Positions 1-6,156 of a stretch of 18,872 nucleotides of DNA are shown here, piece after piece (positions within the stretch are counted from its first letter, which is position 1; each line of letters opens with the position of its first letter). The notes beneath the pieces were generated by a model that saw only the letters and a list, made by a program, of their open reading frames with translations, was not told the origin of the DNA and ran no database searches. Source of the DNA: Bacteroidales bacterium (GTDB taxonomy: Bacteria; Bacteroidota; Bacteroidia; Bacteroidales; F082); assembly GCA_029933565.1 (NCBI GenBank), contig JAOZNY010000034.1, positions 1 through 18,872 of the forward strand. Direction: 5' to 3'. The translations under genes and the position numbers were made by a program.

Positions 1-135
1 AATTGTACCATAAGTTACAAATACATATTGAGGAATCAAATCACGAGTCGCCAACGCACAAATGGCTTTGCGTAAGACTTGCGCTAGTTGAGTACTAATA
101 AAACGAAAACATATAAAATTATAAAAATTTGAATA
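1..135. other. Left edge, no gene recognised
   Basis: No open reading frame of recognisable kind lies here. The stretch at 50-90 is locally GC-richer than its surroundings and has a weak CGCA/TGCG inverted repeat around 55-72. It may be the tail of a dispersed repeat whose other part lies outside the window. I see no clear TAnnTTTG box before the lipoprotein gene; only AT-rich sequence precedes its ATG. Confidence 0.4.
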
Positions 136-720
136 ATGAAAACTATTAAACTCGATTTCTTATTCTTGGTGATGTTGACAATGTTTTTGATGAGTTGTGG
201 AAAAAATGACCTACAAGGGAGTTTCTTACTAACAGAGAAAATGAAAAACCAGAATCCATATTCTATTGGTAACAGATTATTTTTTGTAAACGATAATATG
301 GACACGCTTGATTTTTTGGTAACCCTAAAAAATAATCAGATTTATGAACGTTTACTTTCTGTAAATTCAAATTCTTATTACCTTATTGAAAATGAAGATA
401 CCTCTATTGATTCTGCATATTTTGGGGGTTTTTGGATGAGTATGACTGGAGTAATAAATAGTTCCCCAATATATACTCTATATTTTAATTATGATAATAG
501 AGGGATGACAGCATCATTTGATCTTCCCTTGAGCACAGAGAATACTAAATATATTGATAGCCTCCTGATAATGGGCAATTGGGGAAAAAATATTTTCTAT
601 TTTGAAAAGGAGAAAATGGAGGACTATGCATATAAACTTTACTATTCCACAAATAATGGCATAGTAAGGATCGATTTCTCAGATGGAGGTTTTTGGGAAC
701 TTGAAAGCATTGAATGGTAG
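136..720 (+). CDS. Hypothetical lipoprotein
   Basis: This encodes 194 residues. The N-terminus has lysines at 2 and 5, a hydrophobic stretch (about 8-18) and a lipobox ending LMSC with Cys21, so it is predicted to be cleaved by signal peptidase II and lipid-anchored. The residues after the cysteine (GKND) contain a Lys and an Asp, loosely like Bacteroidota surface-export signals, but do not match one well; the final membrane side is undecided. The mature part is rich in Asn, Ser, Tyr and Phe and ends in a short stretch (about 175-194) that reads like beta strands. I do not recognise a family and assign no function. An aspartate at position 7 before the hydrophobic core is slightly unusual for a signal peptide. 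The gene stands alone, about 100 bases before the glycosyltransferase gene. Confidence 0.75.
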   Translation: MKTIKLDFLFLVMLTMFLMSCGKNDLQGSFLLTEKMKNQNPYSIGNRLFFVNDNMDTLDFLVTLKNNQIYERLLSVNSNSYYLIENEDTSIDSAYFGGFWMSMTGVINSSPIYTLYFNYDNRGMTASFDLPLSTENTKYIDSLLIMGNWGKNIFYFEKEKMEDYAYKLYYSTNNGIVRIDFSDGGFWELESIEW

Positions 721-777
721 TCCTCGACAATAATAAACTCCTTGGTTATTATAAAAAACTAATAAGCAAATAAATTT

Positions 778-804
778 TTGGCTTTAAACTATATACTATT
801 TTTG
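778..804 (+). promoter_or_regulatory. Candidate Bacteroidota promoter for the glycosyltransferase-sigma pair
   Basis: TTG at 778-780 and TATTTTTG at 797-804 match the -33 and -7 elements of Bacteroidota primary-sigma promoters. The 16-base spacer is a little short. The box ends 17 bases before the proposed TTG start at 822, implying a leader of about ten bases. Confidence 0.5.
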
Positions 805-821
805 CCACAAAGCAAAAGACA

Positions 822-1952
822 TTGTTCAACGACTTAAATTTATTTACACTAATTACATTTTGGGTATTTGTTGCCGCATCGCTCATTCAACTGATTTACT
901 ATTGGGTGGTTTTTGCACGGCTGGCTTTTTATAAATCCAAACTTACTCCTTCAACTTCAAAACCAGCAGTGTCGGTGGTTATTGCTGCACGCAACGAATA
1001 CCACAACCTCGTTAAAAACCTTGAATCGGTTTTGCAACAAGACTATCCTGATTTTGAAGTTATTGTTGTAAACCACGCCTCCACCGACGAAACAAAATAT
1101 TACCTGGAAGAAATGAAGGGCAGGTTTACAAACTTAAAAACTGTTCAAATCGATCGCGACCTCAATTTTTTTACCGGCAAAAAGTTCCCACTTTCCATTG
1201 GGATAAAATCAGCAAAAAACGATATTCTCCTGCTTACCGATGCCGACTGCAAACCAACTTCACAAAAGTGGATAGAAAATATGGCGGCAAACTATTCGGA
1301 CGATTCAACTGAGGTAGTTTTAGGTTACGGTCCTTACATAAAAGCAAAGGGATTTGTAAATCTATTGATACGCTACGATACCATGATGGTGGCAATGCAG
1401 TACCTTTCATTTTCCCTCACAGGATTACCCTATATGGGTGTAGGCCGCAACCTCTCCTATCGCAAATCGCTGTTTATCAAAAACAAAGGCTTTATTTCAC
1501 ATTATAAAATCCCTTCAGGCGATGATGATTTGTTTATCAATTCGGTAGCCAACAAAAAGAACTGCAGAATAGAAATTTCACCCGAATCATTTATGTACTC
1601 AGAAGCAAAAAATGGATTTAATGAATGGTATACACAAAAGATAAGGCATTTGAGCACGGGTACTGCCTATAAAAACAAATTCAAATTCCTGTTAGGACTT
1701 TTCAGCATTTCGCAACTTCTATTTTACATCGCCTTTATTGTTTTGGTTGTTAACCTGAGTATTCCAAAAATTGTCTTCTCCATATTTTTTCTGCGTTTTT
1801 TTACTCAATTGTTTGTTAATAAAAAAATTTCGGATAAACTGCATGAGCAACGATTATTCTTACTTTCGCCAGTATTGGACATTTTTTACATACTAATCAC
1901 TCCTTTTTTTGCTTTTGCTAGCATTATGAGAAAAAAAGTTTCATGGAAGTAA
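822..1952 (+). CDS. Membrane-anchored family 2 glycosyltransferase
   Basis: This encodes 376 residues. An N-terminal membrane segment (about 8-32) is followed by a GT-A (GT2) domain from about residue 48: the opening strand VSVVIAARNE (50-59), the metal-binding DAD at 140-142, and an acidic SGDDDLF motif at 232-238 where the acceptor base is expected. QKIRH at 272-276 sits where the (Q/R)xxRW motif of processive enzymes would be, but with His for Trp. Two or three further membrane segments fill the C-terminus (about 289-313 and 345-367). It probably transfers a sugar to a lipid or polysaccharide acceptor at the inner membrane; the substrate cannot be read from sequence. The only start that keeps the first membrane helix is TTG at 822; no ATG occurs in frame before the catalytic domain. 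Its 3' end overlaps the sigma-factor gene by 10 bases. Confidence 0.85.
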   Translation: MFNDLNLFTLITFWVFVAASLIQLIYYWVVFARLAFYKSKLTPSTSKPAVSVVIAARNEYHNLVKNLESVLQQDYPDFEVIVVNHASTDETKYYLEEMKGRFTNLKTVQIDRDLNFFTGKKFPLSIGIKSAKNDILLLTDADCKPTSQKWIENMAANYSDDSTEVVLGYGPYIKAKGFVNLLIRYDTMMVAMQYLSFSLTGLPYMGVGRNLSYRKSLFIKNKGFISHYKIPSGDDDLFINSVANKKNCRIEISPESFMYSEAKNGFNEWYTQKIRHLSTGTAYKNKFKFLLGLFSISQLLFYIAFIVLVVNLSIPKIVFSIFFLRFFTQLFVNKKISDKLHEQRLFLLSPVLDIFYILITPFFAFASIMRKKVSWK

Positions 1953-2545
1953 ACCAATTAACGGAGAAAGGTCAGCGCGACTACAAACTTGTGAGGCAAG
2001 CGTTGGAGCAAGGCAATCAGGCTGCTTATGCCGAGTTGCTTAACTTTTACCGCGATTCTCTATATTTCATGATGCTAAAAATGACAAATAACCCTCACGA
2101 TGCAGAGGATCTTACCATTGAGGCATTTGGTAAGGCATTTAAAAAACTTGATCAGTACACACCCGAATACGCGTTCAGCACCTGGCTTTTTAGGATAGCA
2201 ACCAATAATGGCATCGATTTTATCAGAAAGAAAAAACTAGGTGAAAACATAATCCATTCTACAAAAAACGATGCTACCGACAGTATTGCCACGCGTGTTG
2301 CCGAAAGAAGCAGAAACCCTGAAGAGGAGTTAATCAACGTCCAAAAAATAAAGTTGATGCGTGAAGTAATTCATAAATTAAAACCGCATTACAAAAAACT
2401 TATCGAACTTAGGTACTTTAAAGAATACACTTACGAAGAAATTGTTGACGAACTGGATTTACCACTGGGAACAGTTAAAGCCCAATTATTTAGGGCTCGG
2501 GAATTCCTTTACAATATCCTAAAAAATTCTAAGGAAAAAATATAA
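1943..2545 (+). CDS. ECF-type RNA polymerase sigma factor
   Basis: This encodes 200 residues, the usual size for an extracytoplasmic-function sigma factor. Region 2 spans about 27-98, with the DAEDLTIEAFGKAF core-binding helix (53-66) and FSTWLFRIATNNGIDFIRKKK (about 78-98) as the -10 recognition segment. A charged linker (about 99-130) leads to region 4 (about 133-193), whose helix-turn-helix includes YTYEEIVDELDLPLGTVKAQ (162-181), followed by LFRARE. It would redirect RNA polymerase to a specific promoter set. The ATG lies inside the last codons of the glycosyltransferase gene, so the two are very likely co-transcribed and translationally coupled. No anti-sigma factor gene follows, so control by a partner protein, if any, must come from elsewhere. 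Regulon unknown. Confidence 0.92.
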   Translation: MEVNQLTEKGQRDYKLVRQALEQGNQAAYAELLNFYRDSLYFMMLKMTNNPHDAEDLTIEAFGKAFKKLDQYTPEYAFSTWLFRIATNNGIDFIRKKKLGENIIHSTKNDATDSIATRVAERSRNPEEELINVQKIKLMREVIHKLKPHYKKLIELRYFKEYTYEEIVDELDLPLGTVKAQLFRAREFLYNILKNSKEKI

Positions 2546-2577
2546 GTTTACCAGAACCTAGAAGGTGTTGCTTTTGT

Positions 2578-2611
2578 GGTTATCATTGTTATCATGGTTA
2601 TCTGTTGTTAG
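2578..2611. repeat. 9-bp imperfect tandem repeat
   Basis: Three consecutive copies are visible: TTATCATTG (2580-2588), TTATCATGG (2589-2597) and the degenerate TTATCTGTTG (2598-2607). The array lies 35 bases after the sigma-factor stop codon in a spacer without genes. Confidence 0.75.
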
Positions 2612-2686
2612 ACTCGGGCAAATAAGGTATTACATCTCTCTCATTATTATACGAAGGCATTAATTGCAAGGCAAAGCATTTTAAAT

Positions 2687-2770
2687 TCCTAGTTCTTAAC
2701 TCCTGTCTCCTGATTCTTAACTCCTGTCTCCTGATTCTTGATTCCTGATTCCTGACTCCTAATTCCTGTA
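2687..2770. repeat. Heptanucleotide tandem array (12 units)
   Basis: Twelve consecutive 7-base units in strict register, consensus TCCTGAT on the + strand (TCCTAGT, TCTTAAC, TCCTGTC, TCCTGAT, TCTTAAC, TCCTGTC, TCCTGAT, TCTTGAT, TCCTGAT, TCCTGAC, TCCTAAT, TCCTGTA). A 21-base higher-order period (units 1-3 and 4-6) is also visible. On the minus strand the array can be read as an artefactual repetitive peptide, but nothing supports a gene. The array ends 25 bases before the -7 box of the next gene, so it abuts the expected -33 position. Confidence 0.93.
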
Positions 2771-2795
2771 TCTTTTTTCAAACAAAATTCAATTG

Positions 2796-2803
2796 TATAT
2801 TTG
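2796..2803 (+). promoter_or_regulatory. Candidate -7 box for the O-acyltransferase gene
   Basis: TATATTTG matches TAnnTTTG and ends 21 bases before the ATG. No good TTTG is present at the -33 position, which is a T-run (2773-2778) directly after the heptamer array. Confidence 0.55.
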
Positions 2804-2824
2804 CATTGATTTAGAAATAATACG

Positions 2825-3688
2825 ATGGAAGAAAAAGTACCAACCACAAGAACAGAATACATTGACCTCGACAAGATAATAAAAGAGAAAAGTCCTACAA
2901 TGGACAAACTGCTACCTGGCTTTGTAAAATCTTACCTTAAGCGAATAATCCATCAGGATGAATTTAACAGTTACATTAAGAAATTTGGACATCTTATGGG
3001 AACTGAATTTATTGAGGCTTCCATTAATGAGTTAGGGGCTAAAATAGAAATTGAGGGACTTGAAAACATTCCACCAACCGAAAGGTGCATCGTGGCTTCC
3101 AACCATCCTTTGGGAGGATTAGATGGGGTTGCTTTAATGCTTGTAATAAGTAAGGTTCGTCCGGATATTGCTTTCCCAGTAAACGATATTCTGATGAATG
3201 TTAAGAATCTTGCTCCGCTTTTTATCCCGATAAACAAACATGGATCAAATGCCGAAAACATCAAAATAATCAATGATACTTTTGCTTCCAACAAACTTAT
3301 CTGCTATTTTCCTTTTGGTTTGGTTTCCAGAAAAAATAATGGAGTAATTAAAGATCTTCATTGGAAAACAACTTTTATTACCAAATCGAAGCGCTTCAAA
3401 CGCATGATTATTCCAGCACACATTAGTGGTCGTAATACAAACTGGTTTTACAATCTATCAAATTTCAGAAAAAAAATTGGAATAAAAGCAAACCTCGAAA
3501 TGCTTTATCTTGTTGATGAAATGATGAAACAGGCAGGTAAAACAATAAAGTTTACTTTTGGAAAACCTATACCGCATACTACTTTCGACAAGCGATATAA
3601 AAATGATGAATGGGCTGAACTAATGAGACAGTACTCATATAAACTAGGCGAAGGCTACGAAAAAAGTTTTGAAGAGTTTTTTTCATAA
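2825..3688 (+). CDS. glsA: PlsC-like O-acyltransferase of amino-lipid synthesis (GlsA-like)
   Basis: This encodes 287 residues. The lysophospholipid acyltransferase domain starts near residue 75. SNHPLGGLDG (92-101) carries the catalytic His94 and Asp100, spaced HX5D rather than the HX4D of classical PlsC. YFPFGLVSR (161-169) occupies the site of the FPEG substrate motif, with Phe where Glu is usual. IIPAHISGRN (about 185-205) corresponds to the later conserved block. The partner gene 52 bases downstream is an OlsB/GlsB-like N-acyltransferase. In the family as known, the N-acyltransferase first acylates an amino acid (glycine in Bacteroides, ornithine elsewhere), and this enzyme then adds a second acyl chain to the hydroxyl of the first, at the inner membrane. 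The amino acid used here cannot be read from sequence. A general phospholipid acyltransferase is the alternative, made less likely by the neighbour. Confidence 0.75.
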   Translation: MEEKVPTTRTEYIDLDKIIKEKSPTMDKLLPGFVKSYLKRIIHQDEFNSYIKKFGHLMGTEFIEASINELGAKIEIEGLENIPPTERCIVASNHPLGGLDGVALMLVISKVRPDIAFPVNDILMNVKNLAPLFIPINKHGSNAENIKIINDTFASNKLICYFPFGLVSRKNNGVIKDLHWKTTFITKSKRFKRMIIPAHISGRNTNWFYNLSNFRKKIGIKANLEMLYLVDEMMKQAGKTIKFTFGKPIPHTTFDKRYKNDEWAELMRQYSYKLGEGYEKSFEEFFS

Positions 3689-3715
3689 AATAATTTCTAA
3701 TTCTGATTAGTTAAT

Positions 3716-3723
3716 TATATTTG
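3716..3723 (+). promoter_or_regulatory. Candidate -7 box for the N-acyltransferase gene
   Basis: TATATTTG, the same octamer as before the O-acyltransferase gene, ends 17 bases before the ATG at 3741. It may give the second gene its own transcript besides read-through. A clear -33 TTTG is not present. Confidence 0.5.
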
Positions 3724-3740
3724 ACAAAAAATCAGTTACC

Positions 3741-4673
3741 ATGAAAACAATTATTCCTCCTATTGATAAACATATACTTCAACAAGAGTTGAACAGTGAC
3801 ACTTTTTTGCGGAAGACAAACAATGCTCAAAATGAAATTTACATTTTAAATGAGAAAAGTGCGCCAAACGTAATTAGAGAAATTGGTAGATTGAGGGAGG
3901 TAACCTTTAGGGATGCCGGTGGCGGAACAGCTAAGGAAATAGACTTAGATAAGTACGATATAGGTGAAAACTCATTTATGCAAATGATTGTTTGGGATCC
4001 TGAAGAAAGTGAGATTGTTGGCGGCTACCGCTACGTACACTGTAAAGACCTTAAAATTGACAAGGCCAATAATGTTTCGTCGCCAACAGCAAATCTTTTT
4101 AAATACAATCAAAGTTTTATCGATAATTATTTTCGAAGTACAATTGAACTCGGAAGATCGTTTGTGCAGCCATTGTACCAGCCCACTTTTAATTTAAGAA
4201 GAGGGATGTATGCCCTCGATAACCTGTGGGATGGACTTGGTGCCCTAGTAATTGAGCATCCTGATGTAAAATATCTTTTTGGTAAAGTAACGATGTATCA
4301 AGAGTTTGACAGACTTGCTAGAGATATTATCCTGTTCTTCTTTGATAAATATTTCCCCGACAACGAAAAATTAATTGTGCCTGTTAAACCTTTGTTAAGA
4401 ACAACCAGTGATAAAGTATTGAATAATATATTTACCGGCTGCAACTACGATGAGAACTATAAAATATTAGTGCAAAAAGTGCGCAAACTTGGAGAAAACA
4501 TCCCACCACTCTTTAATGCCTATATGAATCTATCATCGACAATGAAAACATTTGGTACCGCCTTAAACGACCATTTTGGAAATGTTGAAGAAACTGGTAT
4601 TCTCATAACTGTTGACGATATTTACAATGTGAAAAAAGACAGACATGTAACTACTTACCAAAAGAAAGAGTAA
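3741..4673 (+). CDS. glsB: GNAT-fold N-acyltransferase of amino-lipid synthesis (GlsB/OlsB-like)
   Basis: This encodes 310 residues. It resembles the OlsB/GlsB branch of GNAT enzymes that take a hydroxy-acyl chain from acyl carrier protein and attach it to the amino group of an amino acid. Visible landmarks are the Arg-rich IREIGRLREVTFRDAGGGT block (45-63), the beta strand VGGYRYVHC (93-101), the conserved ELGRSFV (136-142) that begins the acyl-donor site, and the RRGMYALDNLWDGLG helix (153-167). A C-terminal extension (about 225-310) has no motif I recognise. With the preceding O-acyltransferase it forms a complete two-step pathway to a diacylated amino-acid lipid. In Flavobacteria the two activities are usually fused (OlsF); here they are separate genes in the order O- then N-acyltransferase. 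The head-group amino acid (glycine versus ornithine or another) is not determined by the sequence. Confidence 0.78.
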   Translation: MKTIIPPIDKHILQQELNSDTFLRKTNNAQNEIYILNEKSAPNVIREIGRLREVTFRDAGGGTAKEIDLDKYDIGENSFMQMIVWDPEESEIVGGYRYVHCKDLKIDKANNVSSPTANLFKYNQSFIDNYFRSTIELGRSFVQPLYQPTFNLRRGMYALDNLWDGLGALVIEHPDVKYLFGKVTMYQEFDRLARDIILFFFDKYFPDNEKLIVPVKPLLRTTSDKVLNNIFTGCNYDENYKILVQKVRKLGENIPPLFNAYMNLSSTMKTFGTALNDHFGNVEETGILITVDDIYNVKKDRHVTTYQKKE

Positions 4674-4679
4674 TTTTTA

Positions 4680-4729
4680 TTACTTCTTCCTCTTTTAATT
4701 TCCCTATTTAAGGGAGACCTAAGAAGTAA
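4680..4729. repeat. Nested hairpin after the N-acyltransferase gene
   Basis: The arms TTACTTCTT (4680-4688) and AAGAAGTAA (4721-4729) are perfect complements, and inside them TCCCT (4701-4705) pairs with AGGGA (4711-4715). It is followed on the + strand by A-runs, not T-runs, so it does not look like a standard intrinsic terminator. It could be a 3'-end stabilising structure. Confidence 0.6.
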
Positions 4730-4760
4730 AAAAACAATAAATAAAAAAAAAGTGTAGTTT

Positions 4761-4793
4761 TTTGTTAATCAAAGGAAAATACTATTACTTTTG
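4761..4793 (+). promoter_or_regulatory. Promoter of the cold-shock gene
   Basis: TTTG at 4761-4764 and TACTTTTG at 4786-4793 match the Bacteroidota -33 and -7 elements with a 21-base spacer. The in-frame TTG at 4791 lies inside the -7 box and so cannot be the translation start. The leader to the ATG at 4824 would be about 25 bases. Confidence 0.75.
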
Positions 4794-4823
4794 CAAAACT
4801 TTAAAAATAATAAATTTATTACA

Positions 4824-5015
4824 ATGAAAAAAGGTACCGTAAAATTCTTCAATGGATCAAAAGGATTTGGTTTTATTACAGATGACGAAACATCAAAAGA
4901 GTACTTCGTACACGTTTCAGGTTTAATCGACGAGATTAATGAAGGTGACGCAGTTGAATTCGAACTAAAAGAAGGTAAAAAAGGATTAAATGCAGTTAAT
5001 GTAAAATTAGCTTAA
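4824..5015 (+). CDS. Cold-shock domain protein
   Basis: This encodes 63 residues, a complete single cold-shock domain. It contains the RNP1-type KGFGFI (14-19) and the RNP2-type YFVHVSGL (27-34), where Val-Ser replaces the more common FxHxSAI. The opening GTVKFFN (4-10) is typical. Such proteins bind single-stranded RNA or DNA in the cytoplasm and act as RNA chaperones. The start is taken at ATG 4824 because the longer frame would begin inside the promoter. The gene is monocistronic, with its own promoter upstream and a strong terminator 30 bases downstream. Whether it is induced by cold cannot be told from the sequence. Confidence 0.93.
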   Translation: MKKGTVKFFNGSKGFGFITDDETSKEYFVHVSGLIDEINEGDAVEFELKEGKKGLNAVNVKLA

Positions 5016-5044
5016 TCTTTTATAATTAACTTTTTTATTAAAGG

Positions 5045-5074
5045 AAAAGCCTGTCATTTTTTGGCAGGCTTTTT
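5045..5074 (+). terminator. Intrinsic terminator after the cold-shock gene
   Basis: AAAAGCCTG (5045-5053) pairs perfectly with CAGGCTTTT (5065-5073), with an 11-base T-rich loop, and the stem runs into a T-tract. The A-rich left arm could also let it work for minus-strand transcription. Confidence 0.9.
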
Positions 5075-5110
5075 CATTTTGTCTATTTTTATACCATAAA
5101 GTTTCGTGTG

Positions 5111-5719
5111 ATGAAAATAAAATATGCTAATTATGTTACCAGTTCGGTAACATTAAACCAATGCCCTCCCCACGACAAAGCAGAATATGCATTTATTGGA
5201 AGGTCGAATGTTGGTAAATCATCTTTAATAAATTCACTTACCGGTTATAAAAAACTTGCTAAAACTTCAGGTAGTCCAGGCAAGACGATTACGGTAAACC
5301 ATTTTATTATTAACAACGAATGGTATCTGGTTGATCTTCCTGGCTATGGATATGCCAAACGATCGAAGACGGAAAGAGCGAAGTGGAGCAAAATGATTAA
5401 GACCTATATTCTTGGTCGAGACAATCTTTTAACCATTTTTGTTTTACTCGACATTAGGCACGAACCCCAGAAAAATGACCTTGAGTTTATCGACTGGTTA
5501 GGCATTTCAAATATCCCATTTGCGATAATTTTTACAAAAGCAGACAAAGTAAAACCATTGCAAAAAACTCAACTTGTTGAAGCATACAGTAAAAAACTAC
5601 TTGAAAACTGGGAAGAACTTCCTCCAATGATTGTTACTTCGGCAACAAAACATGAGGGAAGAGATGAAGTTTTGAACTTCGTGGAAGAAACCAATAAGAT
5701 TTTTATTAAGCCTTACTAA
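5111..5719 (+). CDS. engB: Ribosome biogenesis GTPase EngB/YsxC
   Basis: This encodes 202 residues, the normal size for this single-domain GTPase. All G motifs are present: G1 GRSNVGKSS (30-38), G2 within SPGKTITVN, G3 DLPGYG, G4 TKAD and G5 TSATK. The family acts late in assembly of the large ribosomal subunit in the cytoplasm and is generally essential. The frame also opens at GTG 5108, but ATG 5111 directly follows and is the better start. It follows the cold-shock terminator and is convergent with the biotin-carrier gene. Upstream, TATTTTTA around 5084-5091 only partly resembles a -7 box, so its promoter is not clear. Confidence 0.96.
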   Translation: MKIKYANYVTSSVTLNQCPPHDKAEYAFIGRSNVGKSSLINSLTGYKKLAKTSGSPGKTITVNHFIINNEWYLVDLPGYGYAKRSKTERAKWSKMIKTYILGRDNLLTIFVLLDIRHEPQKNDLEFIDWLGISNIPFAIIFTKADKVKPLQKTQLVEAYSKKLLENWEELPPMIVTSATKHEGRDEVLNFVEETNKIFIKPY

Positions 5720-5750
5720 TAACTTACACATTTATATTGCCACATTCTTA

Positions 5751-5804
5751 TTACTAAGTCAAGAAACTAAGTAATGAATTCGAGGGTTACAACTCAGAAC
5801 CCTC
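5751..5804. repeat. Two hairpins between convergent genes
   Basis: TTACTAAGT (5751-5759) pairs with ACTAAGTAA (5766-5774) with one mismatch, and GAGGGTT (5782-5788) pairs perfectly with AACCCTC (5798-5804). They lie between the engB stop and the biotin-carrier stop, where termination is expected on both strands. Neither has a proper T-tract, so a terminator role is only a possibility. Confidence 0.45.
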
Positions 5805-5818
5805 AAATCCCATACTAA

Positions 5819-6145
5819 TTACTCCATTTCAATTATCAGAAAACCTTTGGAAACCATTTGCCCAAGGCTTACAAATATTTTTTTTATTTTACCATCAATA
5901 GGTGCAACAACTGTATTTCGCATTTTCATTGCCTCCAAAATCAATAGCACTTCACCTTCTTCAACATTTTTACCTAGTTTCGTATAAATTTCAACAATCG
6001 TACCTGGTATAAATGCATTTATCATTTTAGGATCATGCTCCTTATAAGGCTTCTTATTCTTATATTTCTCACTAAGGGTGGTCATATATTTACCACCATC
6101 AACAACAATTGAACTCAGCCTTTGTTTTTTCTTCTTTTCATCCAT
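5819..6145 (-). CDS. Biotin carboxyl carrier protein of an acyl-CoA carboxylase/decarboxylase
   Basis: This encodes 108 residues. The C-terminal half is a biotinyl domain: INAFIPGTI (42-50), then EAMKM (71-75) with Lys74 as the biotin attachment site, 34 residues from the C-terminus as is canonical. The N-terminal 40 residues are Lys-rich and lack both the Pro/Ala-rich hinge and any membrane segment. It would swing carboxyl-biotin between active sites. It starts 11 bases after the carboxyltransferase stop and is clearly in the same operon. It is shorter than many decarboxylase gamma subunits (about 130-145 residues). Whether it serves a carboxylase (with a biotin carboxylase encoded elsewhere) or a sodium-pumping methylmalonyl-CoA decarboxylase is undecided. 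Confidence 0.9.
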   Translation of the reverse strand: MDEKKKKQRLSSIVVDGGKYMTTLSEKYKNKKPYKEHDPKMINAFIPGTIVEIYTKLGKNVEEGEVLLILEAMKMRNTVVAPIDGKIKKIFVSLGQMVSKGFLIIEME

Positions 6146-6156
6146 AACCTAAGAGA

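Noticed and set aside
2689..2907. Minus-strand frame encoding a peptide with repeated Gly-Ile/Val-Lys-Asn-Gln-Glu-Thr units
   Set aside because: It is simply the heptamer array translated, fused to the antisense of the O-acyltransferase start. No promoter or family supports it.
2971..3294. Minus-strand frame of 107 codons inside the O-acyltransferase gene
   Set aside because: It is antisense to the catalytic region of a well-supported gene; nothing suggests a protein of its own.
4791..4823. TTG start giving the cold-shock protein 11 extra residues
   Set aside because: The codon lies within the -7 promoter element, and the standard cold-shock domain begins at ATG 4824.
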